From: CAVVIH01 sp963748295
Lineage (GTDB): Bacteria > Acidobacteriota > Vicinamibacteria > Vicinamibacterales > 2-12-FULL-66-21
Reading direction: 5' to 3'
NCBI GenBank assembly: GCA_963748295.1
Contig: CAVVIH010000005.1
Location: 930,001-994,000, forward strand
DNA length: 64,000 nt
Position 1 is the first letter of the stretch, and each line of letters begins with the position of its first letter. Below the pieces are notes generated by a model. That model worked only from the letters and a program-made list of their open reading frames with translations. It searched no databases and was not told where the DNA came from. Positions 36,755-46,889 of the stretch are shown in pieces. A program made the position numbers and the translations under genes.

Positions 36755-37624
36755 TTCGCGCCCTGGCGCGAGGCAGGGGCCGTCTCTTCCGGCGTCGCGC
36801 CCCGCGCGGCCACCATCACGACCAGCACCTCCTCGAGGCTCGAAAAATCCACCGCCGGCCGCACCGTGATCACGCGATGCAGTCCCGGTGCCGGGCTGCG
36901 AGGATTCGACCGATCCGATCACGAACCCTTTCGGATAGATGCCGTCGACGCCCGACGCCACGATGACGTCGCCGCCCTTGACGTCCGAGAGATTCGAGAC
37001 GAGATCCATGCCGAGCGGTGGATCGTCACCCGACGACCGGCCGAACACCAGGCCCCCCGACCGCGTACGCTCGGTCACCGCGCCGACCGCCGCGTTGCGA
37101 TCGATGATGAGCTGCACGCGCGCCGCGTGTGCGGCGACGGGCCCCATCACCCGGCCGACCACGCCCTTGGGCCCGATCACCGACATATCCGGCAGCACGC
37201 CGTCCGCCGAGCCTCGATCGATGGTGACCGTCAGCACGTCGGGAATCGGACTGCCGGCAATCACCGACGCCGCGATCGTCGGCAGCGTCGTGGTGTTCTT
37301 CAGCTTCAGCAGTTCCTCGAGCCGCACGCCCCGGGACGCCAGCGCGCGCTGCTCCTGCAGCCGCACTTCCAGATCCGACAGCTGCTGCCGCAGCTGCGCG
37401 TTCTCCGTGCGAACGCCGCGAAGATCGACGTAGTTCCCCCAGCCGCCGCGCACGCCGCCAACCAGCGCCGACGCCGCGCCTTGGATCCGCGAGAAGAACC
37501 CGAAGGTCACCGTTTCGAGGACGGGGACACCGGTCTTCGACTGAACCTGCGCGGAGATCAGGATCAGGTGCCCCAGCATGACTGCCAGGAACAGGTAGCC
37601 GGTGCGTTGGCGGATGTCGAGCAT
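36751..37624 (-). CDS. mreC: Rod shape-determining protein MreC (one frameshift)
   Basis: About 290 residues after repair. One N-terminal membrane span (YLFLAVMLGHLILISAQVQ) is followed by a coiled coil (TENAQLRQQLSDLEVRLQEQ). The periplasmic beta domain includes SGDDPPLGMDLVSNLSDVKGGD. Near 36890 the frame shifts after SVESSQPGTG. Removing one base restores LHRVITVRPAVDFSSLEEVLVV, the family C-terminus, and a TGA at 36751. MreC links MreB to PBP2/RodA. ATG 37624 is the family start. Confidence 0.88.
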
Positions 37625-37728
37625 CGGGAACAGGGTCCGGGGGCCGGGGGCCAGAAGGCCCGGGACCAGGAGATCGACAAAACAGCGTGCGTCCTCCTGG
37701 TCCCCGGCCCCTGGTCCCCGGTCCCTAA
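37625..37728. repeat. Heptamer array, inverted (GGGGCCA / TCCCCGG family)
   Basis: The G-rich arm at about 37633-37667 and the C-rich arm at 37694-37728 (CTCCTGG, TCCCCGG, CCCCTGG, TCCCCGG, TCCCTAA) are complementary and flank a 27-nt spacer. The mreB stop codon (TAG, 37727-37725) falls inside the last unit. It separates mreB from mreC. Confidence 0.88.
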
Positions 37729-38750
37729 TCGATCGAGATCTTCCGCAACAGATTGAAGTCCGACAGCATCTTCCCGGCGCCGAGAACCACCGACGACAGC
37801 GGATCCTCGGCCATGGCGAGCGGCAGGCCGGTTTCTTCCCGGAGCCGCTTGTCGAGATTCTTGAGCATCGATCCACCGCCCGTCAGGACGATGCCGCGAT
37901 CGACGATGTCGGCCGAGAGCTCCGGCGGCGTCCGTTCGAGCGCCACGCGCACGGCGTCGACGATGACGTTCACCGTTTCGGCCAGCGCCTCTCTAATCTC
38001 CTCGTCCGAGATCGTGATCGTCTTCGGCACCCCCTCGATCAGGTGCCGCCCCTTGATCTCCATCGTCATCCGCTCCTCGAGCGGGTAGGCGGAGCCGATT
38101 TCCATCTTGATCGCTTCCGCCGTCCGCTCGCCGATGAGCAGGTTGTATGTCTTCTTGACGTACTGGATGATCGCCTCGTCCATCTCGTTGCCGGCGACCC
38201 GGACCGCCTTGCTGTAGACGATGCCTGCAAGCGAGATGACGGCGATGTCGGTGGTGCCGCCGCCGATGTCGACAATCATGTTGCCGGATGGCTCGGTAAT
38301 CGGCATCCCGGCGCCAATCGCCGCCGCCATCGCTTCCTCGACCAGGTGGACTTCGCTGGCCTTGGCCCGATAGGCACTGTCTTTCACGGCCCGCTTCTCG
38401 ACCTGGGTGATCTCGGACGGCACCCCGATCACAATTCTGGGGCGCACCCACACGTTTCTGTTGTGCGCCTTCTTGATGAAGTAGGTCAGCATCTTCTCGG
38501 TGACCTCGAAGTCAGCGATGACGCCGTCCTTCATCGGCTTGATCGCAACGATGTTGCCGGGCGTGCGCCCGAGCATGTCCTTTGCGTCCTTGCCGACGGC
38601 CTCGATGCGGCCATTGACCTTGTTGATGGCCACGATCGAAGGCTCGTTGACGACTATTCCCTTGCCGCGTGCATAAACGCAGGTGTTTGCGGTGCCAAGA
38701 TCAATCGCAAGATCGCTCGAAAAAAGAGAAAACAAGGAACGAAGACTCAA
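37725..38750 (-). CDS. mreB: Rod shape-determining protein MreB
   Basis: A 341-residue actin homologue that forms membrane filaments directing lateral wall synthesis. ATPase motifs are DLAIDLGTANTCVY (phosphate 1), DIGGGTTDIAV (phosphate 2) and VLTGGGSML (adenosine). The N-terminus SLFSLFSSD suits the usual membrane-touching helix. The start is TTG 38750, with AGGAG eight bases upstream. It follows the diguanylate cyclase stop by 8 bp. Confidence 0.96.
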   Translation of the reverse strand: MSLRSLFSLFSSDLAIDLGTANTCVYARGKGIVVNEPSIVAINKVNGRIEAVGKDAKDMLGRTPGNIVAIKPMKDGVIADFEVTEKMLTYFIKKAHNRNVWVRPRIVIGVPSEITQVEKRAVKDSAYRAKASEVHLVEEAMAAAIGAGMPITEPSGNMIVDIGGGTTDIAVISLAGIVYSKAVRVAGNEMDEAIIQYVKKTYNLLIGERTAEAIKMEIGSAYPLEERMTMEIKGRHLIEGVPKTITISDEEIREALAETVNVIVDAVRVALERTPPELSADIVDRGIVLTGGGSMLKNLDKRLREETGLPLAMAEDPLSSVVLGAGKMLSDFNLLRKISID

Positions 38751-38758
38751 AAAAGCTC

Positions 38759-39863
38759 CTATGAAGCAGCGACCTTGATGCCGTTCTTGCCGCGATCCTT
38801 GATCCAGTACATGGCCTGATCGGCCGCCTGGATCAGCCCTTCGGCGGTATTCGCGGTGTCCGGCAGCGTCGCCACGCCGACCGACGCGGTGAGCGAAATC
38901 TTCAGCCCGTCGCGTTCCAAAAACTTGTGGGCAGCGAGCCGCTCGCGGATGCGCTCCCCAACGTAAACGGCGCCGTCCACGCCCGTATCGGGCAGAACCA
39001 GCGCGAACTCGTCTCCCCCGAACCGCGCCACGACGTCCGTTTCCCGGGCGCTTGCACGGATCACGCCGGCCGCTTCGACCAGCGCCCGGCTTCCGCACAG
39101 ATGCCCGTAGGTGTCGTTGATCGCCTTGAAGCCGTCCAGATCGATGAACAGCAGCGAGAGCGGACGGCTGCTGCGGGTCGCGCGTTTCGTCTCCCGGCGG
39201 AGGACCTGGGAGAGGTAGCGCGAGTTGTAAAGCTGCGTCAGATCGTCGGTCACCGACAGGGCTTCCGCCCGTTGCAGCCGCAACGCATTGTCGAGGGCGA
39301 TCGCGCCAGGTTCGAGCGCCGCCAGCAGCGCCGTCGAGCGTCGCCGCCGCGAACCGGGGCTGGCGCGACGCCGGCGCGCGCTCGATCGCGACCAGCGCAC
39401 CCACCGCGTGGCCGCGGGAAATCAGCGGAAATCCAATGGCTGCCGCGGACTCGACATCGAGGCTGACGACTCGCGAATCGGACGCCAGGTCCGCGCTCGC
39501 AAAGACATCGGCGCTCTGGAGCACCGACTCACCGACCGCCGCGGCCGACCGCTCCAGGGCAGCCGTCAGCCCCTTGGTGGCCATCGTCCGCGCCCGCCCT
39601 CCGTCGTCCACTCCCAGAACCAGCCAGCCGGACGCGGGCACCCATGCCGACACCCGTAGCGCGATGGTCTCTGCGACCCGCTCGGGATCGACACTCGCGT
39701 TGACCGCGCGAATCATGTCGGCCAGCACGTCGGCCCGGCCCAGCGTTCGCCGTAGCGTCGATTGCAATGGACGGAGCCGTTCGGCGAGATCCGGGCGGAC
39801 CGCCGGCAGACTTTTCCTGCTGGATCGACGACGGGCGCTAGTCTGCCGACCGGTGCCGGTCAA
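38759..39863 (-). CDS. GAF-GGDEF diguanylate cyclase (one frameshift)
   Basis: About 367 residues after repair. A GAF-like domain (about 40-185, DPERVAETIALRVSAWVPASG, AIGFPLISRGHAVGALV) precedes a GGDEF domain. The active site is RFGGDEFALVLP. A product-inhibition I-site RETD sits exactly five residues before GGDEF. Removing one G near 39330 joins FAAATLD to ALLAALEPGA. The start is TTG 39863. It makes c-di-GMP and heads the mreB-mreC-mreD-mrdA-rodA-rng run, so it may link signalling to cell shape. Confidence 0.9.
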
Positions 39864-40162
39864 TCGACTGTGCGTTCCGTTTGGAATGGGGCAAATCCTT
39901 GTAAGTGCTTCTATTCAACGTAAATATTACCACATCCGTACGGCCAGTGGGGTGCCCGGGACGTCCGGAGGGGCACCTTTTCACGCCGTTTATCGGTTCC
40001 ACGAACGCCGGACGGAAGGGCGGCCGGGCCCCGTAACGTGTAGCGAAGGCAGCCGCTGCCGCGCCGTAGCTTTAGCGCAGGCAGGGCTGCAAGGCGTGGC
40101 ATAATGGGGGTTTCCAGACACTGCCGGGGGCCGACCCCCCTTTCCGCTGACAGGGTTTACCG
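39864..40162. other. Divergent intergenic region
   Basis: This 299-bp gap separates the diguanylate cyclase (minus) from ppiD (plus). The half near 39895-39945 is AT-rich for this genome and may hold the cyclase promoter. CATAAT at 40100-40105 is a candidate -10 box for ppiD, with a weak -35. GGGGGCCGACCCCC at 40126-40139 can form a small hairpin in the ppiD leader. I see no gene here. Confidence 0.5.
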
Positions 40163-42084
40163 ATGACGATGCTCGACCGGATGCGCCGCCACAAGAACTG
40201 GCTCAAATGGAGCCTTGCGATTGTGGTCATTGCGTTTGTGTGGCTGTACATCCCCAGTTTCATGGGCAACGGCGCCGGCGCGGGAAACCGCGACGTGGTG
40301 GCCACCGTCGACGGCCGCGACATCACCGTCGCCCGGTTCCGCCGTGCCTACCAGCAGCAGATGCAGCAGTATCGGCAGGCGTACGGTCCGAACTTCGACG
40401 ATCGGCTGCTGCGCCAGCTGGGCATCGAGCAGCGCATCGTGCAGCAGATGATCGAGGAAGAGATCGCGCTGTCGGAGGCCGCAGCACCTCGGCATCAGCG
40501 CCAGCGACGAGGAGATCCGGGCGCGAATCATGTCGGTTCCCGCGTTCCAGGACAACGGCAGGTTCGTCGGCGACCAGCGATACCGTCAGATCCTGCAGTC
40601 CGCCAACCCGCCGATGCGGCCGTCGGACTTCGAGGACTCGCTGCGCCGGCGCATCGTCACCGAGAAGCTGCAGCGCGCGGTGAGCGGCTGGATCACCGTG
40701 AGCGACAACGAGGTCGACAACGAGTTCCGGCGCCGCAACGAGAAGGTCAAGCTTGCCGTCGTCTCCTTCCCCGCCGACAAGTTCCGCGAGGGGCTCGCGG
40801 CGACCGACGCGGAGCTGTCCGCGCACTTCGACGCCAACAAGGCGCAGTACCGGATTCCGGAGAAGCGGAAGATTCGCTACGCGCTCGTCGACACCAACGC
40901 GCTGCGCCAGCAGACGCAGGTGGCGGCCGCTGACGTCAAGCGCTACTACGACGACAACGCGTCGCAGGTACTCGACGCCCGAACAGATGCGCGCGAGCCA
41001 CATCCTGCTCAAGACCGAAGGGAAAGACGACGCGGCGGTGAAGAAGCAGGCCGAGGATCTGCTCGCCAAGGCGAAGGGCGGCGCGGACTTCGCGCAGCTG
41101 GCGACGAAGTTCTCGGAGGACGAGGTCAGCGCGAAGAAGGGCGGCGACCTGGATTTCTTCTCACGTACCGAGATGGTGAAGGAATTCTCCGATGCCGCGT
41201 ACGCGCTGGCGCCGGGGCAGATCAGCGATCTCGTCAAGTCCCAGTTCGGCTACCACATCATCAAGGCCGGCGAAAAGAAGCCGGCCAGCACGCGCAGCTT
41301 CGAGGAAGTGCGGACGCAGATCGAAGATCAACTGAAGTGGGAGCGCGCGCAGAAGGAAGCCGAGCGCCGCTCGTCCGAGCTTGCCGCAAAGATCCGCCAG
41401 CCGGCGGATTTCGACGCGCTGCCGAAGCAGCCGGCGCTGGTCGTCAGCGAATCCGGGTTCTTCGGACGCGGCGAGCCGATCGCCGGACTCGGCGTCGCGC
41501 CGGGCGTGGCCGCGCGCGCGTTCGAGATGAAGAGCGGTGAAGTCAGCGAGGCGCTGAACACGCCGCAGGGTATCGCCTTCGTCACCGTCACCGGCACGCA
41601 GGATGCGCGCGAGCCGTCGCTCGACGAAGTGAAGGCGCGGGTGCGCGAAGACGTGCTGAAAAAGAAAGCGGTCGACGCGGCGCGCGAGAAAGCGACGACG
41701 CTCGCGAGCGGGTTGAAGGCCGGCGAGCTCGAGGCGGCGGCGAAGGCGGCGGGCCTCGAGGTCAAGACCACCGAGCTCATCACGCGCGGCGCGCCAATCG
41801 CGGACGCGGGCGTCAGCCCCGCGATCGATGCCGCGGCGTACGCGCTGCCCGAGGGCGGCACCAGCCAGGCGATCGTCACCGACACCGGCGCCGTGGTCGT
41901 GAAGGTGCTCGAAAAGAAGGCGGTCACGAACGAGGAGCTCGCCGCCGGCCGCCAGGCGACGAAGAACGAGCTGCTCGACGCGCAGCGCGATCGCTTTTAC
42001 GTCGCCTACATGACGAAGGCGCGCGAACGGCTGCGCGACAAGATCCAGATCAACACCGCGACGCTCGCGCAGCTGCTCGGCTAG
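40163..42084 (+). CDS. ppiD: PpiD-like peptidyl-prolyl isomerase / periplasmic chaperone (two frameshifts)
   Basis: About 639 residues after repair. A single N-terminal anchor (WLKWSLAIVVIAFVWLYI) with a SurA_N-type chaperone domain is followed by a parvulin domain (MRASHILLKTEGKDD to QFGYHIIKAGEKK) and a long helical C-terminus. Removing one base near 40481 gives ALSEA-QHLGISASDEEI. Removing one G near 40968 gives NASQ-YSTPEQMRASH. PpiD-type proteins help fold exported proteins at the inner membrane. The stop TAG overlaps the sppA stop. Confidence 0.88.
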
Positions 42085-43827
42085 CGCACAAACACATTCG
42101 GCATCAGCGCCAGCGGTTCACCGCGGCGGAACACCCGCAGCGGCGCCGTGAGCGTGTTCACCATCCGCCGATCGTTCAGCCCCAGGAACGCCGCGAGCGC
42201 GCCCGCCTGATCCGACGTCCGGCCGAAGGGGTCGGCGAACACTTCGTAGAGCGACCGCTTCGGCGGGTAGACGATCAGCTCCACTTCCGCGTCCTGCGCG
42301 ATGTTCGCGCGCTGCTTGGCCAGCGCGAGCGCGCGCTCGAGGCCGCCCAGCTCGTCGACGAGCCCCAGGTGTTTCGCCTGCTTCCCGGTCCACACGCGGC
42401 CCTGCGCGATCGCGTCGATCTTCTCCGGCGTCGTGTTGCGTCCGGACGCCGCCTTCTCGACGAACGTGTCGTAGGTGGCCTGCATCAGCTGTTGAACGCG
42501 GGCCCGCTCTTCCGGGGAGAACGGGCGGACCGGCGAGTAGATCTCCGCATACCGCCCCTGCGAGACGGATTCCATGTTCACGCCGACCTTCTTCAGGGTT
42601 CCGTCGATCACGAACTTCATCATGACGACGCCGATCGAGCCGGTCAGCGTGCCGGGCTGCGCGACGATGGCGTGCGCGGGCATGGCGATGTAGTAGCCGC
42701 CCGAGGCCGCCACGTCCGACATCGAGGCGATCACCGGCTTCTTCTCGCGGGTGAGCATCACCTCGCGCCAGATCACGTCCGACGCGATCGCCGATCCGCC
42801 GGGGCTGTCGATCCTGAGGACGATGGCCTTGATCGAGTTGTCCGCGCGGGCGCGCCGCAGATAGCGGACGAGCGTGTCGGAGCCGACCACCTGGGTACCG
42901 CCGTCGCTGCTCTCGCCGCTGCTGATGAGACCCACGGCATAGATCACGGCAATCCGCTGTCCGCGGTCGAGGCCGAGCGACGGCGGCAGGATGTGGCGGT
43001 AGTCCTTCTGCAGCAGATAGCGGACCTCTCCGCTGCCCAGCTGCACCTTGTCGTCGATCTCGTCCTCGTAGGCGAGATCGTCGATGAGCCCGGCGCGCAC
43101 GGCATCCTCGGGCAGATACGGGCCGTGATCGATCAACGCGCGCGCCTCCGCCTCCGACTTGTGCCGTCCCTCGGCGAGGCCGTGCACGAGCTGCTCGAAG
43201 AGATCGGTGTTCAGCGACTGCGCCATCTCCTTGTGCGCCGGCGTCATCGTGTGCTCGGTGAACGTATTGGAGGCCGTCTTGTAATCGCCGATGTGCAGCG
43301 CGTCGGGAAACGCGCCGATCTTGTCGAGCGTGCCGCGCAGGAACAGCTCGTAGCTGGCGAGGCCGGTCAGCTCCAGCGACGCCGTCGGCATCAGGAACAC
43401 CTTGTCGCAGGCGCTGGCGATGTAATACGCCTGGTCGCCGCCAAACTCGAGGAACGCGATGATCGGCTTGTCGGAGCGCTTGAAGTCCACGATCGCGTCG
43501 CGAACCTCCTGCACCTTCGCCCACAGCGCTCCACTGGTGGTCGGACGGATGACGACGCTCGTCGACCCGCCGATCGATTCTGGCCTTGCGCAGCGCGTCG
43601 GTCACGGATCGGACCGTCGGCGGCGGCTCGACGAACTGGTCGAAGACGCCGGACGGCTCCCTCTCCTGGAGGTCACCGCCGATCTCGAGCACGAGGGTCG
43701 AGTTGGCCCCCACCGTCGGCCCGCCGCGCCCGGCCATGAACATCAGGGCAACGAGGCCGGCGCCGGATATCGCGACAGCGGCCACGATGAGAACGAGAAC
43801 GAGCACAACGCCGCGTCTTACAGCCAC
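42081..43827 (-). CDS. sppA: Signal peptide peptidase SppA, 67 kDa type (one frameshift)
   Basis: About 581 residues after repair, the double-domain length of the long SppA form. It has an N-terminal anchor (GVVLVLVLIVAAVAISGAG), the catalytic Lys in HIGDYKTASNTF and the catalytic Ser in AASGGYYIAMPA. It degrades cleaved signal peptides in the membrane. Removing one G near 43563 joins RKARIDRRV to TSVVIRPTTSGALWAKV. The start is GTG 43827, with GGAGG seven bases upstream and TATACT at 43853-43848 as -10 box. Confidence 0.9.
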
Positions 43828-43859
43828 GTGAAGCCTCCAGTTTTCTGAGTATAGCAATC

Positions 43860-43901
43860 GGGCCGGGGAGCAGGGGCCGGGGACCGGGGGCCAGGGGCCG
43901 G
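43860..43901. repeat. Heptamer array, 6 units (GGGCCGG family)
   Basis: Six exact-register units: GGGCCGG, GGAGCAG, GGGCCGG, GGACCGG, GGGCCAG, GGGCCGG. It lies in the divergent region between sppA and the S41 protease gene. Only one arm is present. Confidence 0.88.
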
Positions 43902-43968
43902 AAACTGGCCGAATTTGCTCGCAACCAACTCGACAGGCGAGAATACGCCGTCTCCGCGAGGTGCCCCC

Positions 43969-45294
43969 ATGCGCCGGTTTCTGACGCTCTTCGCCTGTCT
44001 CGCACTCACGGCTGCATCCGTTTCCACCGCGCTCGAAACCCAGTCGCCGCAGCTGGACAAAACCGAGCGCGAGCGCGCGAAGCAGATGCTCAAGGACATC
44101 GAGCGGTCGGTTCGCGACAACTATTACGACAAGACGTTTCGCGGGATCGATCTCGCCGCGCACTTCGAGGCCGCGCGGGGCAAGCTCGAGGCCGCGGTGT
44201 CCGTCGGCCACGCGTACGCGGTGATCGCGCAGGCGCTGATCGACTTCGACGACTCACACCTCTATTTCATCCCGCCACCCCGGCCCAGCACATACGAGTA
44301 CGGGTGGCACATGCAGATGATCGGCGAGGAGTGTCTCGTCGTGGCAGTGCGGCCAGGGAGCGACGCGGAAGGCAAGGGGCTGAAGCCGGGCGATCGTGTC
44401 CTGCGGTACGAGGCCTTCACGCCATCGCGGCGCGACCTGTGGAAGGCGCGCTATCTCTACCAGGTCCTCAGCCCGCGCGCGACGCTGAACCTGGTCGCAC
44501 AGAGTCCCGGCGGCAGCCCGCGCACGCTGTCGATCGCCGCCAAAGTCACGCCCGGACAGAAGGTGATCGAGATCGGCATCCTCAATCTCCTCGAAGGACA
44601 GCGTCTGCTGGACGAGGAGGAGCCGCTCGTCGAACGCACACGGTTCGCGCGGGTTGGTGACGTCGCCGTCTGGAAGCTCGCCGGCTTCGACTTCGATCCC
44701 GCGAACGTCGACCGGCTGGTGGACGAAATCGTGAAGGGAGCCGCGTCGCTCGTCATCGACATGCGCGGCAACGGTGGTGGCAGCGTGAAGACGCTCGAGC
44801 AGGTTACCCGTCGCCTGTTCGACCGCGACGTGAAGATTGCGGAGCTCAAGGGACGCAAGAGCATGAAGCCGCTCCTCGCGAAGAAGCGGAAGTCGCCGTT
44901 CGAGGGCAAGGTGGTGGTGCTCGTCGATGCGGAATCGGGGTCGGCGGCCGAAGTCCTCGCGCGCGTCGTCCAGCTCGAGAAGCGCGGAACCGTGATCGGC
45001 GACCGGTCGTCCGGATCGGTCATGCAGGCGCGGCAGATGATGGCGTCGATCGACATCGTGGACGGATTCATTCCCTACGGCGTCAGCGTCACCGACGCGG
45101 ACATCATCATGGCCGACGGCAAGAGCCTGGAGCACGCCGGAGTCGAGCCGGACGAAGTGCTGCTGCCGACGGCGCAGGATCTGGCGGCCGGCCGCGATCC
45201 CGTTCTGGCGCGCGCGCTCGCGCTGCTGGGAGCGCCGCTCGACCCGCGCACAGCCGCGCAGATGTTCCCGGTGGAATGGAAGCAGCCCAAGTAG
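43969..45294 (+). CDS. S41 family peptidase (C-terminal processing / tricorn-like)
   Basis: A 441-residue exported protease with a signal peptide (FLTLFACLALTAASVSTA), a PDZ-like domain (about 110-190, KPGDRVLRYE) and an S41 core. DFDDSHLYF holds the His seen in tricorn-type members. VDAESGSAAEVLARVV holds the Ser. The usual GxxTxGK segment reads GDRSSGSVMQAR, with no Lys, so a Ser-Lys dyad as in CtpA is not supported. ATG 43969 starts the signal peptide. The end overlaps the next gene by 19 bp. Confidence 0.85.
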   Translation: MRRFLTLFACLALTAASVSTALETQSPQLDKTERERAKQMLKDIERSVRDNYYDKTFRGIDLAAHFEAARGKLEAAVSVGHAYAVIAQALIDFDDSHLYFIPPPRPSTYEYGWHMQMIGEECLVVAVRPGSDAEGKGLKPGDRVLRYEAFTPSRRDLWKARYLYQVLSPRATLNLVAQSPGGSPRTLSIAAKVTPGQKVIEIGILNLLEGQRLLDEEEPLVERTRFARVGDVAVWKLAGFDFDPANVDRLVDEIVKGAASLVIDMRGNGGGSVKTLEQVTRRLFDRDVKIAELKGRKSMKPLLAKKRKSPFEGKVVVLVDAESGSAAEVLARVVQLEKRGTVIGDRSSGSVMQARQMMASIDIVDGFIPYGVSVTDADIIMADGKSLEHAGVEPDEVLLPTAQDLAAGRDPVLARALALLGAPLDPRTAAQMFPVEWKQPK

Positions 45295-46453
45295 TCGTCT
45301 TCGGCGCTGGCGCGTTCGGCGGCTGGACCGCGCTGGAGCTCCTGCGCCGCGGCGCCCGCGTGCGGTTGATCGATGCATGGGGGCCCGGCAATGCGCGCGC
45401 GAGCTCCGGCGGCGAGACGCGCGTGATCCGCGCGACCTACGGATCGCACGAGATCTACACCGCGATGGCGGCCCGCGCGCTGCGGTTGTGGCGCGCGCAC
45501 GAGGAACGCTTCCAGCAGCAGCTGCTCCGGATCACCGGCGCGCTGTGGATGTTCGAGCGCGACGATCCGTTCGTCGGCGATTTCCTCGTCTGCGCTTCGA
45601 AAGCATGGCCTCACGCTCCACTCTCTGAGCGTCGCCGATGCGCAGCGGCGCTATCCGCAAATCGACTTCACGGGGATCTCGTCAGCGCTCTTCGAGCCGG
45701 AGGCTGGTTATCTGTTCGCACGCCGCGCGTGCGAACACGTCGCGAAGGTATTCGTTGCCGAGGGCGGCGAGTACGTCGAGGGTGCGGCGGCCGCGCCTGT
45801 GATCCTCGACGGCCCGGCGCGCGCGATCCGATTGAGCGATGGCTCGGAACTCGAGGCGGACGCGTTCGTGTTCGCCTGCGGTCCGTGGCTCGGATCGCTC
45901 TTTCCTGATGTCGGCGGGTGGCCTCGTCAGTGCAACGCGGCAGGAGGTTTATTACTTCAGAGATCCCTGGCGCTGGCCGACAGCGACGCGCGCTTCAGCG
46001 ACGCGCGGCTGCCCGTCTGGCTCGAATTCGGGGATCGATTCATCTATGGCATTCCTGGTTCGGCCGATTCGGGTTTCAAAGTCGCCGACGACACGCCGGG
46101 GCCGCCGATCGATCCGACCACCGATCCGCGAATGCCAACGGAGTCCGGCGTCCGGGCGATGAGCGATTTTCTCGGACGACGGTTTCCCGATCTCGCCGGC
46201 GCTCCCCTGCAGCGCGCGGAGGTCTGCCAGTACCGAGAGCACGCCGGATGCGCACTTCATCATCGACCGACACCCGCGAGCGTCGAACGTCTGGCTCGCC
46301 GGCGGCGGCTCGGGGCACGGCTTCAAGATGGGTCCGGCGGTCGGCGAGATCGTCGCGTCGCTCGTGCTCGGGACGTCGCAAGTCGATCCGGCGTTCGCGC
46401 TGGCACGGTTCGCGTCGCCGCCTGCTGGGGGCTGGCGGGCGAAGTGGAGCTAG
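45276..46453 (+). CDS. FAD-dependent amine oxidase, sarcosine oxidase-like (several frameshifts)
   Basis: About 392 residues after repair. The N-terminal dinucleotide fold VVVFGAGAFGGWTALELLRRG is followed by SSGGETRVIRATYG, which is diagnostic of monomeric sarcosine/N-methyl-amino-acid oxidases. The C-terminus FIIDRHPRASNVWLAGGGSG and HGFKMGPAVGEIVA is in a third frame. Indels near 45600 (+1), 45915 (+1), 45970 (-1) and 46232 (+1) explain the breaks; TRQEVYYFRDP lies between the middle two. It probably oxidises a secondary or primary amine with release of peroxide. Confidence 0.8.
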
Positions 46454-46457
46454 ACGC

Positions 46458-46582
46458 GTCAACTCCCAAAAAGGCCAACTCCCAACTCCCAAGGGCAGGG
46501 AGGCCGACTCGAGGGCGCTCTTGTCTGGGCGTTGGATTCTTGTGGGCAGCTTTGGGAGTGGTTTTTGGGGAGTTGGGAGTTT
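46458..46582. repeat. Heptamer array, inverted (CCAACTC / GGGAGTT family)
   Basis: CAACTCCCAAAAAGGCCAAC units at the left, then a 40-nt spacer, then GGGAGT and GGGAGTTGGGAG units at the right up to about 46581. It lies between the oxidase stop (46453) and the tRNA-Leu promoter. Confidence 0.85.
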
Positions 46583-46616
46583 TACCGTTCGGCTCGACCG
46601 TTGCGCACGAGTTCGT

Positions 46617-46622
46617 TATAAT
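46617..46622 (+). promoter_or_regulatory. Promoter of tRNA-Leu
   Basis: A perfect TATAAT with TCGACC 17 bp upstream (46594-46599) as -35 box. The tRNA begins 36 bp downstream of the -10 box. Confidence 0.6.
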
Positions 46623-46657
46623 CTCAAGTTCCGGTCGCTGATTGTCCCCCTCTTCGT

Positions 46658-46744
46658 GCGGAAGTGGCGGAACTGGCAGACGCGCAAGCCTCAGGAGCTT
46701 GTGGCCGCAAGGTCGTGGAGGTTCAAATCCTCTCTTCCGCACCA
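46658..46744 (+). tRNA. tRNA-Leu (anticodon CAG)
   Basis: A class II tRNA of 87 nt including an encoded CCA. The acceptor stem GCGGAAG (46658-46664) pairs with CTTCCGC (46734-46740), and ACCA follows. The anticodon stem CAAGC/GCTTG holds the loop CTCAGGA, with anticodon CAG at 46692-46694. A variable arm and the T-loop TTCAAAT are present. It reads CUG codons. Confidence 0.97.
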
Positions 46745-46889
46745 ACCTTAAATTCCGAACGTCGCGACCAATCTGCCCCGGCCGATGAGCTAAAACCCCG
46801 CTCGATCGGCTCCGATGACCGACGGGTAATCGCCCAGGGCGGATTTATCGGTTGTACGGCCTCAACGGGGCGTCTGGCGGGCGACGGTG

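Noticed and set aside
36236..37876. An apparent MreC-MreD fusion in one frame.
   Set aside because: A one-base indel near 36890 hides the true MreC C-terminus, which is present in the next frame with a TGA overlapping the MreD GTG start.
37725..39863. An apparent GAF-MreB fusion in one frame.
   Set aside because: The GGDEF half lies in another frame after a one-base insertion near 39330, and MreB has its own TTG start with AGGAG.
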